Origin: Bisbaumannia sp015645095
GTDB lineage: Bacteria > Pseudomonadota > Gammaproteobacteria > Pseudomonadales > Halomonadaceae
DNA length: 64,000 bases
Assembly: GCA_036871055.1 (NCBI GenBank)
Contig: CP141893.1
Coordinates: 186,001-250,000 of the forward strand
Direction of reading: 5' to 3'
The notes under the pieces were generated by a model, which had not been told where the DNA came from, searched no databases, and saw nothing but the letters and a program-made list of their open reading frames with translations. A program made the position numbers and the translations under genes. Of this stretch, positions 49,717-59,877 are shown one piece after another (within the stretch, counting starts at the first letter, position 1; every line of letters begins with the position of its first letter).

Positions 49717-49745
49717 AAGATAATCATTCGCATCTGATGGGTCAA
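49717..49745 (-). promoter_or_regulatory. Sigma-70 promoter with overlapping Fur-box-like site
   Basis: Minus strand TTGACC (49745-49740), 17 bases, TATCTT (49722-49717). Between and over the -10 box lies GATGCGAATGATTATC (49734-49719), very similar to the usual GATAATGATAATCATTATC family of Fur sites (shared ATGATTATC core and AATGCGAAT-type left arm). Binding there would block RNA polymerase. Confidence 0.6.
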
Positions 49746-49778
49746 TAGAAAACGAGAATATTTTTTGTTTGCGGCCTA

Positions 49779-50690
49779 TCAAGCCGTCAGACTCAGCCAT
49801 AGGGGCAGGCTCAGCATGGCCAGCAGGGTCTGTCCGGTGATCAGCGCCGCCATCAGTTCGGCGTCGCCCCCCAACTGGCGGGCCAGGATATAGGCCGAGG
49901 TGGCGGTAGGCAGGGCGGCGAAGAGCAACGCGACGTCGCGACTCACCCCGTCCAGCCCCAGCGCCCAGGCCAGGACCAGCACCAGGGCCGGCATCAGCAG
50001 CAGCTTGACGGCATGGGTCGCCCAGACGGCGCGGTCCCGACGCAGCAGGGCCAGGGGGCGCAGCGCCACGCCCACCGCCACCAGGCCCAGGGGGAGGGCG
50101 GTACGTCCCAGCAGTTCCATGGCGGGGGCGCTCCAGCCCGGTAGCCCGGCCCCGGAGAGGTTCAGGGCGATGCCGCCCAGGCAGGCCAGGATCAGTGGGT
50201 TGCTGGCCAGGGCCCGCAGGCTGCGGCTCAGGCTGCCGGGGCCCAGGGTGCCGGCACCGATAAAGCAGAGCACGCAGAGCACATTGACCACCGGCACCAT
50301 CAGCGCCACGGCCACCGCCGCCGTGGTGGCGCCAAGGCTGCCGTGCAGGGCGGCCCCGCCGGCCACCCCCACATAGGTATTGAAGCGCAGGCTGCCCTGA
50401 AAGAGCGACGTGAAGGTGGCGGCCCGGGGCGCGAGCCGTGGCCGCTGCCACCAGAGCGCGGCGGCAACGATCAGCATGCTGCCCAGCAGCACCAGGGCCA
50501 GCCGGGCCACCGGCACCCGGTCGATCTCCGCCTGGGCCAGGGTGCTGACCAGCATGGCCGGGAACAGCAGGTAGTAGATCAGTCGTTCCAGGCGTGGCCA
50601 GAAGTCGCCGCCGGGCAGGTCCAGGCGTCCCAGCAGGGCGCCCAGCAGGATCAGCAGGAAGAGCGGCCCCAGGGCGTCGAGGATCTCCAT
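49779..50690 (-). CDS. AEC-family (auxin efflux carrier type) transporter
   Basis: 303-residue membrane protein with about ten helices in two five-helix halves. The N-terminus ILDALGPLFLLILLGALLGR, the Asn/Gly-rich crossover (LRFNTYVGVAGGAALHGSLG) and C-terminal LLFAALPTATSAYILARQLG are typical of the AEC/MdcF carriers, which move small organic anions. Start ATG 50688-50690; longer in-frame starts upstream run into the divergent SCO1 promoter region. Its substrate is unknown. The stop codon is 34 bp before the candidate sRNA promoter. Confidence 0.9.
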   Translation of the reverse strand: MEILDALGPLFLLILLGALLGRLDLPGGDFWPRLERLIYYLLFPAMLVSTLAQAEIDRVPVARLALVLLGSMLIVAAALWWQRPRLAPRAATFTSLFQGSLRFNTYVGVAGGAALHGSLGATTAAVAVALMVPVVNVLCVLCFIGAGTLGPGSLSRSLRALASNPLILACLGGIALNLSGAGLPGWSAPAMELLGRTALPLGLVAVGVALRPLALLRRDRAVWATHAVKLLLMPALVLVLAWALGLDGVSRDVALLFAALPTATSAYILARQLGGDAELMAALITGQTLLAMLSLPLWLSLTA

Positions 50691-50797
50691 GGTGCGACAA
50701 GGCTCCAGGTCACGGTCGTTGGCGAGTGCTGATAAGCTTACCCTGATAGAGACATGGCCCGCGATGGCCGAGACGGAGACGACGAGGGGAGGAGACG

Positions 50798-51391
50798 ATG
50801 ACGGCGAAGGTCCGCTGGTTAAGCGTGGCATTCCTGGGGCTGGTGCTGCTGGCCCTGGGGACCTGGTTCTGGCTGCCGGGGGGCGACGAGAGCGGGGAGC
50901 CCCAGGGCGGCGAGATCGCCCTGGCCTCGACTCAGGGGGAGTTCGCGCTCTCGGCACTCGACGAGGAGCAGTTGGCGGCGATTTACTTCGGCTACACCTA
51001 CTGTCCGGATGTCTGCCCCATGACCCTGGCGGTGGTGCGCCAGGCCCTGGGGCAGCTGGCGCCGGCGCTCGCCGAGCGGGTGGTGCCGGTGATGATCAGC
51101 GTCGACCCGGAGCGGGACACCCTGGAGCGGCTCGAGGAGTACATGGGCTACTTCGGCGAGCGTTTCGTGGGCGCCCGGGGCAGCGAGGCGCAGCTCGAGG
51201 ATATCGCCGAGCGTTACGGGATCTTCTGGCGCCGGGTGGAGATGGAGGAGTCCGCCATGGGCTATACCGTGGATCACAGCGCCTCGCTCTATCTGGTCGA
51301 CCGGCACGGGGAGATTCGCCGGCGGGTGCTCTATTCGCCGACGCCCCATGCGCTGATCGAGGCGCTGCGCCAGGAGCTGGGCGATGGGTAG
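50798..51391 (+). CDS. SCO1/SenC/PrrC-family copper chaperone
   Basis: 197 residues, anchored by one N-terminal helix (LSVAFLGLVLLALGTWFWL) with a thioredoxin-like periplasmic domain. Copper ligands: CPDVCP (FGYTYCPDVCPMTLAVV) and the distal His in VDHSASLYLVD. The domain also shows VMISVDPERDTLERLEEYM. Family members load Cu into cytochrome oxidase CuA or act as thiol reductases; no oxidase genes are adjacent. GGAGGAG precedes the ATG. Confidence 0.93.
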   Translation: MTAKVRWLSVAFLGLVLLALGTWFWLPGGDESGEPQGGEIALASTQGEFALSALDEEQLAAIYFGYTYCPDVCPMTLAVVRQALGQLAPALAERVVPVMISVDPERDTLERLEEYMGYFGERFVGARGSEAQLEDIAERYGIFWRRVEMEESAMGYTVDHSASLYLVDRHGEIRRRVLYSPTPHALIEALRQELGDG

Positions 51392-51429
51392 GTCGGATAA
51401 ACGAGCCTAAGGCGAGCGCATCCGACGCT
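51388..51429. repeat. REP-like palindrome after the SCO1 gene
   Basis: GTCGGAT (51392-51398) and ATCCGAC (51420-51426) enclose an asymmetric AAACGAGCCTAAGGCGAGCGC interior. This resembles common gammaproteobacterial REP-type hairpins and could act as a bidirectional terminator between two convergent genes. Confidence 0.6.
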
Positions 51430-51440
51430 CCCGGGTGACG

Positions 51441-52496
51441 TCAATCGCTCGCCTCCGGCGGGCTTAGCAGGCGTTCCACCATGGCGTCCAGGGCCTGAAG
51501 CTGGCGGCCGTCACGGCTGTCATGGGCCGGGTCGGGGCGCCAGCTGTTCTCGTCATGACCCCACCAGTCCCAGCAGCCCTGGGGATTGCCCATGCTGCTG
51601 CCGGCCTGGGGGTAGAGCACCGCCAGCCGGTGCACATCGGCCCAGGCATTGAGCCCGGCGTAGCGGGCGAAGGCATCGTCGACCTGCTCGCGGCCCATGG
51701 CGCAGCCATGCAGGGCCACCACCAGGCCACAGGCCCCGCCGGCCTCACACCCCGGCGGCAGATAGAGATAGCCCCGCTCGTCCAGCTGGCGTGCCCCGCT
51801 GGCGACCTCCTGGGAAACGCTGACTAGCTCCCCCGCGGCGGCGTCCGGCGCGGATACCTCGGCCTCGCCATAGAGCCAGGCCAGGGCCTCGCCGGCGCCG
51901 TCGTACCCGCAATCGAGCAGGTAGGGGCTGCCCCCCGCCGCGCAATTCACCAGGGGGGCCGAGGAGGGGGCTCGGTCCGCGGCCACCGGCCAGCCGTGGC
52001 CGGCGCCCGGCTGGACGACCCGGCGCAGCTGGTCATCGGCATCCGCCAGCCAGCCGCGATACTGCTCGGCGAGCCGCTCCCCCAGCACCGGTAGGACGGT
52101 CCCGTCCGCCTCGCCGTGCCACAGGAAGACCCGCTGGCGAGCCAGGTCGGCAGGGTCGCCGACCCGGCCCTCGACCAGATAGGCGGCGTGGCGGCTTGCC
52201 AGCTCGTCCAGGTCGGGAATGCCCCGGTGAGTCAGCATGCACTGACCCAGGGCGCGCCCCAGGCTGCCCTGGGCGCAACCCCAGGGGCCGGCGGCGAAGA
52301 CCCCCAGCCGTCCATAACGCTCGGGATAGGCCACCGCCAACTGGGTGGCCATATAGCCCCCGGAGGAGACCCCCAGAACCGCCAGGCGCTCGCCATCGAG
52401 GCCGAGCGCCGGCAAGGGGGGCGGAGTGGTGTCGTCGGCCAGGGCGGCGCCGGAGAGGGCCAGCGCCACCAGCCAGGGGGCGGACTTACTCGGCAT
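51441..52496 (-). CDS. Poly(3-hydroxybutyrate) depolymerase-like esterase
   Basis: 351 residues. Short signal peptide (WLVALALSGAALA, cleavage about residue 20) and then the lipase box G-V-S44-S-G-G very near the N-terminus, as in type 2 catalytic domains of extracellular short-chain PHA depolymerases. Other marks: WHGEADGTVLP, HGCAMGREQVDDAFARYAG, and NPQGCWDWWGH near the end with two conserved Cys. No linker or substrate-binding domain follows, so it may act on soluble oligomers or amorphous polymer. I use the ATG at 52494-52496; one four codons upstream (52508) is also possible. It overlaps the 3' end of the FKBP gene by 11 bp. Confidence 0.85.
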   Translation of the reverse strand: MPSKSAPWLVALALSGAALADDTTPPPLPALGLDGERLAVLGVSSGGYMATQLAVAYPERYGRLGVFAAGPWGCAQGSLGRALGQCMLTHRGIPDLDELASRHAAYLVEGRVGDPADLARQRVFLWHGEADGTVLPVLGERLAEQYRGWLADADDQLRRVVQPGAGHGWPVAADRAPSSAPLVNCAAGGSPYLLDCGYDGAGEALAWLYGEAEVSAPDAAAGELVSVSQEVASGARQLDERGYLYLPPGCEAGGACGLVVALHGCAMGREQVDDAFARYAGLNAWADVHRLAVLYPQAGSSMGNPQGCWDWWGHDENSWRPDPAHDSRDGRQLQALDAMVERLLSPPEASD

Positions 52497-53187
52497 CGGG
52501 CTCTGCATCGACGCCCAGCAGCTCCACCTTGAAGGTCAGGGTCTCGTAGGGGCCAATGGGGCCGCCGGTGCCGGCCTCGCCGTAGGCCAGGTCGTAGGGC
52601 AGGTAGAGCATCCAGGTGTCGCCCACGCTCATCAGCTGCAGGGCCTCCTGCCAGCCCTCGATGACCTGGTCGACCCGGAAGCTGATCGGTTCGCCGCGCT
52701 CGTAGGAGCTGTCGAAGACGCTACCGTCCAGCAGGGTACCCTCGTAGTGCACCTCGACTCGGGCGTCGGAGCCCGGGGAGGCGCCATCGCCGGATTCGAT
52801 CACCTTGTACTGCAGGCCGGAGTCGGTGACCACCACGTCCTCGTTCAGGGCATTCTCGGCCAGGAAGGTCTCGCCGGCCTCGCGGGTCGCCTCGGCCTGG
52901 CGCTGGGCCGAGGCCTGACGCTCGGCCATGGCCTGCTGCTGGAACTGCATCAGCGTCGCGGCCATCTCCTCTTCGCTCAGGGCCAGCTCCGCATCGGCAT
53001 AGACATCGCGGATCGCCTGGGTGAAGGCCTCGATATCCAGGTCATCCACGTCCTGCACCAGGCTCTGACCCAGGGTCACGCCCAGGCTGTAACCGAGCCG
53101 TGACTCCTCGCTCTCCAGGTCGGCCAGGGCGAAGGGGGCGGCACACAACAGCGAGCCCAGGGTGGCGGCGCGAACCAGTGTCTTCAT
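52486..53187 (-). CDS. FKBP-type peptidyl-prolyl isomerase (FkpA/Mip type)
   Basis: 233 residues. Signal peptide KTLVRAATLGSLLCAAPFAL (cleavage near ALA), N-terminal helical dimerisation domain with RLGYSLGVTLGQSL and a long helix (about 80-110, rich in Q/E/A), then the FKBP domain from about 120 with DSGLQYKVIESGDG, VHYEGTLLDGSVFDSSYERG and LPYDLAYGEAGTGG. Periplasmic folding catalyst. The start at 53187 follows AGAGGA; the longer reading upstream has no signal sequence. Confidence 0.92.
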   Translation of the reverse strand: MKTLVRAATLGSLLCAAPFALADLESEESRLGYSLGVTLGQSLVQDVDDLDIEAFTQAIRDVYADAELALSEEEMAATLMQFQQQAMAERQASAQRQAEATREAGETFLAENALNEDVVVTDSGLQYKVIESGDGASPGSDARVEVHYEGTLLDGSVFDSSYERGEPISFRVDQVIEGWQEALQLMSVGDTWMLYLPYDLAYGEAGTGGPIGPYETLTFKVELLGVDAEPDAE

Positions 53188-53330
53188 GCAGAATCCTCTA
53201 TCGATGGGGTCATCAAACATCCCTCGGACTCTATCAGGAGTGCTCGGGTTCCGCACCCGCCCGGCCGCCATGAAACGGCAGCGGGCCGGGGGCCGGCACG
53301 CTGACTCAGGGAAGGTTTGTTGACGGTGGT

Positions 53331-53771
53331 TCAGACCACCAGGGTGGGGCACTTGGCCATGCTCGCCACCCGCTGGGAGACGCTGCCCAGCAGGTAGGAG
53401 GTCTTGTCGCCGTTGGTGCCCTGGGAGCCGATCACGATCAGGTCGATATCGCGCTTGCGGGCGAAGCGCACGATGGTACTGGAGGGGCGCCCGCCCTTGA
53501 CGAAGGCGCGCACCTTGGGCGCGCCCCGCTCCAGGGCATCGTGCTTGGCCTGGACGGCGATCTCGGTGGCGTACTCCTTGAGGGCGTCGTCGGGAATATC
53601 CAGCTTGTTGGGGCGGACCATGGAGAGGGAGGCCTCCAGCAGGCTGTGGTGCTTGAAGACGCAGAGGATATAGAGCTCGGCGCCGGTCAGCTTGGCCAGG
53701 TCCACGGCCTTCTCCAGGGCCTTGAGGGCACCCTTGGAGCCGTCAACCGGCAACAGGATTCTTTCGAACAT
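53331..53771 (-). CDS. teaD: Universal stress protein of the ectoine TRAP system (TeaD-like)
   Basis: 146-residue UspA-domain protein with the ATP-binding signature GSQGTNGDKTSYLLGSVSQ (G-2x-G-9x-G-S type). The N-terminus FERILLPVDGSKGALKALEK is standard. In Halomonas elongata, TeaD binds ATP and modulates the ectoine transporter TeaABC; the position directly after teaC (24 bp) is the same here. AAGGAGGAG precedes the ATG. Confidence 0.92.
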   Translation of the reverse strand: MFERILLPVDGSKGALKALEKAVDLAKLTGAELYILCVFKHHSLLEASLSMVRPNKLDIPDDALKEYATEIAVQAKHDALERGAPKVRAFVKGGRPSSTIVRFARKRDIDLIVIGSQGTNGDKTSYLLGSVSQRVASMAKCPTLVV

Positions 53772-53795
53772 CGTCGTCTCCTCCTTGAGCCAGGA

Positions 53796-55079
53796 TCAGC
53801 GGAACGCCAGATCCCGGAGGAACAGGGCGATTTGCGGGAAGATGATGATCAGGGCGGCGGCCAGCACCAGCATGAAGACGAAGGGCGGCGTGCCACGGAT
53901 CACCTCCCAGTAGGGGCGCTTGAAGATGGCGATGGCGGTGAAGATATCGCAGCCGAAGGGTGGCGTCGCCGAGCCGATGGCCACCTGCAGGGTGATCAGC
54001 ACCCCCACCAGCACTGGGTCGAGCCCGGAGGCGGCGATGGCCGGCGCGAAGATCGGCGTCAGCACCAGGATCACCACGATGGGGTCGACGAACATGCAGG
54101 CGATAAAGAAGGCCACGCAGATGGCGATCAGCACGCCCACGGGCCCCGCCTCGTTGATGCCTGCGGCCCCCAGCACCGCCTGGGGAATCTGCGCGAAGGA
54201 GATGATCCAGGAGAAGCCGTTGCCCGCCGCCACCAGGATAAAGACCACGGCGGTGATCAGGCCGGTGGACTTGGCGATGGCATAGATATCCGGCAGCTTC
54301 AGGGAGCGGAAGATGGCGAATTCCAGGATCACCGCATAGAGCACGCAGGCCGCCGCCGCTTCGGTGGGGCTGAAGATGCCGCCATAGATGCCACCCACGA
54401 TCAGCACCGGGAAGCCCAGCGGCCAGAGGGCGCCCTGTACCGCCAGGGCGCGCTCCTTCCAGCTGCTCCTGGGTTCGGTGGGGACCTTGTTGATGTAGGC
54501 GTAGGCGATGCAGTAGACCGAGAACATCGCCAGGATCAGCAGGCCCGGGCCGATGCCGGCGATAAAGAGCTCGCCGATGGAGGTGCCGGAGATGACCCCG
54601 TAGATGATCATGCCGATGCTCGGCGGGATCAGGAAGGCGATATCACTGGAGTTGATGATCAGCGCCAGGGTGAAGGGGTCCTTGTAGCCGGCCTTGAGCA
54701 TGCGCGGGCGCAGCGGCGACCCCACCGCCACCACCGTGGCCTGGGTGGAGCCGGAGACCGCACCGAAGAGGGTGCAGGAGGCGGCGGTGGAGACCGCCAG
54801 GCCGCCCTTGATATGGCCCACGAAGCTCATGACCATGTTGATCAGGCGGTTGGCGGACTGGCCCCGGGTCATGATGTCGGCGGCCAGGATAAACATCGGC
54901 ACGGCGATCAGCGCCGTGGGGCGGATGCCGCCCATCAGCTGTTGCACCAGGGTCTCCATCTGACCGGTCCCGCCGAAGGTCATATAGAAGCCCACGAAGG
55001 CCGCCGTCAGCAGGGGCACCATCATGGGAAAGCCCAGCAGCAGCAGCACGATCATGATGGTCAGGATAGTGGCTGTCAT
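53796..55079 (-). CDS. teaC: Ectoine TRAP transporter, large permease
   Basis: 427-residue DctM-type permease with about 12 helices. Segments such as ATILTIMIVLLLLGFPMMVP, SCTLFGAVSGSTQATVVAVG, IAFLIPPSIGMIIYGVISGT, SPTEAAAACVLYAV and VGVLITLQVAIGSATPPFGC are typical. It forms the Na+-driven channel for ectoine and hydroxyectoine with TeaB, fed by TeaA. The preceding GAGGA and 28-bp gap from teaB agree with the H. elongata order. Confidence 0.93.
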   Translation of the reverse strand: MTATILTIMIVLLLLGFPMMVPLLTAAFVGFYMTFGGTGQMETLVQQLMGGIRPTALIAVPMFILAADIMTRGQSANRLINMVMSFVGHIKGGLAVSTAASCTLFGAVSGSTQATVVAVGSPLRPRMLKAGYKDPFTLALIINSSDIAFLIPPSIGMIIYGVISGTSIGELFIAGIGPGLLILAMFSVYCIAYAYINKVPTEPRSSWKERALAVQGALWPLGFPVLIVGGIYGGIFSPTEAAAACVLYAVILEFAIFRSLKLPDIYAIAKSTGLITAVVFILVAAGNGFSWIISFAQIPQAVLGAAGINEAGPVGVLIAICVAFFIACMFVDPIVVILVLTPIFAPAIAASGLDPVLVGVLITLQVAIGSATPPFGCDIFTAIAIFKRPYWEVIRGTPPFVFMLVLAAALIIIFPQIALFLRDLAFR

Positions 55080-55107
55080 GGTTGTGAGTCCTCGCTAGCG
55101 TCCGGCA

Positions 55108-55686
55108 TCAGACTTCCGTTTCCGTGTCCTTGTAGCCATCCACCACATGGGTCGAGATATAGACGTCCCGGGAAGTGAGGTTCTTGATGGCGGTGAGCAG
55201 GTACTGGATGCCGGTGATGGCGAAGCCCACCGGGACCCAGACGAACATCATCCAGACCGGAATGCTCAGCGAGGGCAGCACCCGGCCACGGCTATAGGTA
55301 GTCTGGATATAGCCGATGGAGTAGTAGCAGAGCACGAACATCACCAGGGCGGTGAAGGTGCAGATGATGATCATCAGCCAGCGCCGCCCGCCGGTGGGCA
55401 GGGCGTCATAGATGGCCGACATGCGGATATGGCGCCCATGGCGGGCCGCATAGCCGATACCGGCGAAGGTGATCATCACGATCAGGATGCGATTGATCTC
55501 CTCGGAGAAGTGCAGACTCTCGCCGAGGGCGAAACGACTGACCACATTGGCGATGGTATTGATGGCCATCAGGATGACCCCCATGGCCAGTATCACCGCC
55601 TCCGCCTTGCTGATCCCTGTGTCTATCCAGCCGAGGGGGCCGGGCAGGGTCGAGCGGTAGTTCTTTTCGGATTCTTCTTCGGTCAT
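55108..55686 (-). CDS. teaB: Ectoine TRAP transporter, small permease
   Basis: 192 residues with four helices: AEAVILAMGVILMAINTIAN, ILIVMITFAGIGYAARHGRH, WLMIIICTFTALVMFVLCYY and VWMMFVWVPVGFAITGIQYL. Long hydrophilic N-terminus (TEEESEKNYRSTLPGPLGWI) and C-terminal tail as in TeaB. Start at ATG 55684-55686 after AGGAG; longer in-frame sequence upstream crosses the intercistronic hairpin region and is unlikely to be coding. Confidence 0.92.
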   Translation of the reverse strand: MTEEESEKNYRSTLPGPLGWIDTGISKAEAVILAMGVILMAINTIANVVSRFALGESLHFSEEINRILIVMITFAGIGYAARHGRHIRMSAIYDALPTGGRRWLMIIICTFTALVMFVLCYYSIGYIQTTYSRGRVLPSLSIPVWMMFVWVPVGFAITGIQYLLTAIKNLTSRDVYISTHVVDGYKDTETEV

Positions 55687-55830
55687 GTGCCCATGCTCCT
55701 GTGGTCTTCCCTGGGCGTTGCGCGCCGCCTGCCCCTCAGGGTATGGCAAGGTCCGTGGCGACGACCTTGCGGTCCGCCAACGCTGATTGGCCGGCGAGCC
55801 GAATCGGAGAAGCGGGTGGGAGGAAACAAG

Positions 55831-55854
55831 CGGGGCAGCCAAGTGGCTGCCCCG
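55831..55854 (-). terminator. Attenuator-like hairpin between teaA and teaB
   Basis: CGGGGCAGCCA pairs perfectly with TGGCTGCCCCG over a two-base loop, followed on the minus strand by CTTGTTTCC. It is 35 bp after the teaA stop. Such a partial stop or stabiliser would give more binding protein than membrane subunits, as usual for TRAP systems. Confidence 0.65.
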
Positions 55855-55888
55855 GATTCCTCGTGTGACGATCAGGCGCCGGTGGCGC

Positions 55889-56905
55889 TTAGTCGCCGCT
55901 CACGGCTTCCAGGTCGGCCTTGAACTGCTCCAGCAGGGCCGCACCGCGCTCGCCGGTCATCTCGACGAAGCGCTCCTCCACCTGGGGAGCCCGGGCGCGG
56001 AAGGCCTCGATCTGCTCCTCGGTGAGGCGTGTCACGGTGACCTCGTCGGAGGCCTCCTGGATCTTGGCCAGGGAGTCGTCCGCCAGCCCGGAGATATGCT
56101 CCAGGGTGTGCTCGTAGGCGTGCTGGGCCGCGTCGCGCACCAGTTGCTGCTCATCCTCGGAGAGGCCGTTGAAGAAGTCCTGGTTGGCCATCATGGCGGT
56201 GGTGAACCAGCCATGGCCGGTGAACACCAGGTTGGGAGAGACTTCATAGAGGCCGCCGGACTCGATCCAGAAGATCGGGTTCTCCTGCCCCTGGATGATG
56301 CCGGTCTGCAGGCCGCCATAGACCTCGCCCCAGGGCAGCGGCGTCGGGGTCGCCCCGAAGGCGCGATAGGTTTCGGAGAGCAGCGGGTTGGTCATGATGC
56401 GGATGTTCTTGCCGCGCAGGTCCTCGGGCGCGGTGAAGGGTTCATCCAGGGTGACCACCATCTCGCCTTCCGGGTACATCTTGAGCAGTTCCAGGCCCTG
56501 TTCGGCATAGAGCTCGGGGAAGTCCTCGTGGATCGCCTTGCTGTTGTTGAAGAACTCGACGACGGTCTCTTCGTCGGTGGGCAGCAGGTAGGGCACGAAG
56601 AAGATCTGTGCCTCGGGAATCAGCGAGCCGGTGAAGCCCGGAGACTGGTTGACGAACTGCAGGATACCCGCCTGGGCCTGCTCCATGATGTCGTCGGATT
56701 CACCCAGTTCGCCGAAGCGATAAACCTGTACGGTATTGTCGGAGTTCTCCTCGATATACTCCTTGAAGGCGACGGCGAAGACGTCCTGAACGTCGCCCTC
56801 GAACTCCTCGTGGGCATAGCGCCAGTTTGCGGAGTGAGCCGCGGCGGACATGCCCAGCAGCAGGGCGCCAATGCTCGCGGATGTCAGCAGTTTGGTAGCC
56901 TTCAT
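55889..56905 (-). CDS. teaA: Ectoine TRAP transporter, periplasmic ectoine-binding protein
   Basis: 338-residue high-affinity ectoine/hydroxyectoine receptor. A signal peptide (KATKLLTSASIGALLLGMSA, cleavage near AHSA) precedes NWRYAHEEFEGDVQDVFAVA; the remaining sequence, for example QVYRFGELGESDDIMEQ, ILQFVNQSPGFTGSLIP, EGEMVVTLDEP, LPWGEVYGGLQTGII and GQENPIFWIESGGLYEVSPN, agrees closely with H. elongata TeaA as I remember it. First gene of teaABCD. This is the strongest taxonomic marker in the window. It retrieves compatible solute leaked or present in saline surroundings; osmotic induction is known for the family. Confidence 0.95.
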   Translation of the reverse strand: MKATKLLTSASIGALLLGMSAAAHSANWRYAHEEFEGDVQDVFAVAFKEYIEENSDNTVQVYRFGELGESDDIMEQAQAGILQFVNQSPGFTGSLIPEAQIFFVPYLLPTDEETVVEFFNNSKAIHEDFPELYAEQGLELLKMYPEGEMVVTLDEPFTAPEDLRGKNIRIMTNPLLSETYRAFGATPTPLPWGEVYGGLQTGIIQGQENPIFWIESGGLYEVSPNLVFTGHGWFTTAMMANQDFFNGLSEDEQQLVRDAAQHAYEHTLEHISGLADDSLAKIQEASDEVTVTRLTEEQIEAFRARAPQVEERFVEMTGERGAALLEQFKADLEAVSGD

Positions 56906-56996
56906 TCTTATTTCCCCTTGGCAGTTTCTGGCCGGTCACTCGACCATGATGAGCGGATGAAATTGAAGTAAATCAAGACGCTCCACTCTCTTGAGG

Positions 56997-57569
56997 CTAG
57001 CCGTCGGCGGATAGGGGGTCAAGTTGGGTTTCTAGGGTTTGCAGCGCCCAGAGTTGCGTTTTTTTCTGCATAAGTCCGGCATTTATGAGCCGTTCCGCCA
57101 GGCTGGATTCCCCCGTCTGGAGGGGGCGAATGGCGCCGCCGCCAGTGGCCAGGTCGGCCAGTCGGCGCAGGGTTTCCCGTTCGGCCAAGAGTTCGGCCCG
57201 CTGCAAGGCTTGCCGTAGCTCGGCGAGTGTCGGGTCGGTAAGGGCTAACTCCTTGAGGGCGCGTCGGCGGTCGCGCAATGGCCGGGTCATCTCGGCCTGC
57301 CAGGCGCGAATCGGGGCCAGGTGCGTGGGGGCATCGTCGTCCGGGGTCAAGCCGTGGCGTTCGAGCCAGCAGGCCCAGAGCAGTTCGCAGACATCGACGC
57401 CGGCCTGGTCCTGCAGGGCCAGGCAGGCCGCCTCCACGCCGGGGCGTGCATAGAGGGCGAGGGCCTGATCCCAGAGCGACAGGGCCCAGGGGCCGGCCCG
57501 GGCGGTCACGCCATGGCGGGCCAGCCAGGCCCGCAAATGGTGGCGCAATTGGGTAGAATGCATGCTCAT
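56997..57569 (-). CDS. TIGR02444-family protein
   Basis: 190 residues, helical, no membrane segment. WALSLWDQALALYARPGVEA, CLALQDQAGVDVCELLWACW and LAPIRAWQAEMTRPLRDRRR match the family, known only as a conserved gene next to ABC-F (yheS-like) genes in pseudomonads and relatives. The same divergent arrangement is found here. Function unknown. ATG 57569 follows CAGGAG. Confidence 0.85.
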   Translation of the reverse strand: MSMHSTQLRHHLRAWLARHGVTARAGPWALSLWDQALALYARPGVEAACLALQDQAGVDVCELLWACWLERHGLTPDDDAPTHLAPIRAWQAEMTRPLRDRRRALKELALTDPTLAELRQALQRAELLAERETLRRLADLATGGGAIRPLQTGESSLAERLINAGLMQKKTQLWALQTLETQLDPLSADG

Positions 57570-57640
57570 CGAAGGCTGCTCCTGCGCTAGCGTCCCCGGA
57601 GGCGGCGAGGCGGCCCGCCATTCCCGTTATCGGAGCCGGC

Positions 57641-59587
<1,947 letters not shown>

Positions 59588-59605
59588 CTCCCGAGGAGGT
59601 GCCCC

Positions 59606-59866
59606 ATGATCCTGCGATTCGTGCCGGTCGCGCTGCTGTTGGTCGCCCTGGTCGGCTGCGCCAATCCGCGACTGACTCTGGACAACTACCAGCGCCTGGA
59701 GGTCGGCATGAGCCGGGCCCAGGTCGAGGCGATCCTCGGTTCGCCCAAGGAGTGCCACGGCGCCCTGATGGTGGACCTCTGCACCTGGGGAAGAGGGGCG
59801 CGGACCATCCATGCCCAGTTCCTGGGTGGCGAGGCCCTGGCCTTCCAGTATCAGGGGCTCAACTGA
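59606..59866 (+). CDS. Small SmpA/OmlA-like lipoprotein
   Basis: 86 residues. Lipoprotein signal RFVPVALLLVALVGCANPRL with Cys near residue 18, then DNYQRLEVGMSRAQVEAILG and SPKECHG, the G-M-s-x-x-x-V-x-x-l-l-G-x-P core of the SmpA/OmlA (BamE-like) fold, in a shortened form. GAGGAGG is nicely spaced from the ATG. Likely an outer-membrane lipoprotein; role unknown. Confidence 0.85.
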   Translation: MILRFVPVALLLVALVGCANPRLTLDNYQRLEVGMSRAQVEAILGSPKECHGALMVDLCTWGRGARTIHAQFLGGEALAFQYQGLN

Positions 59867-59877
59867 GAGGGCCCGGC

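Noticed and set aside
49657..49737. Plus-strand 26-codon reading frame with a good AGGAG site in the trmB-AEC gap
   Set aside because: Its Shine-Dalgarno and coding text are the reverse complement of the CU-rich stretch, hairpins and Fur-box-like site of the candidate sRNA; no plus-strand promoter is visible, so I treat it as a by-product of the RNA structure.
53541..55178. Plus-strand open frame of 545 codons over teaC/teaD
   Set aside because: Asp/Gly/His/Gln-rich shadow of the minus-strand tea genes, without recognisable domains.
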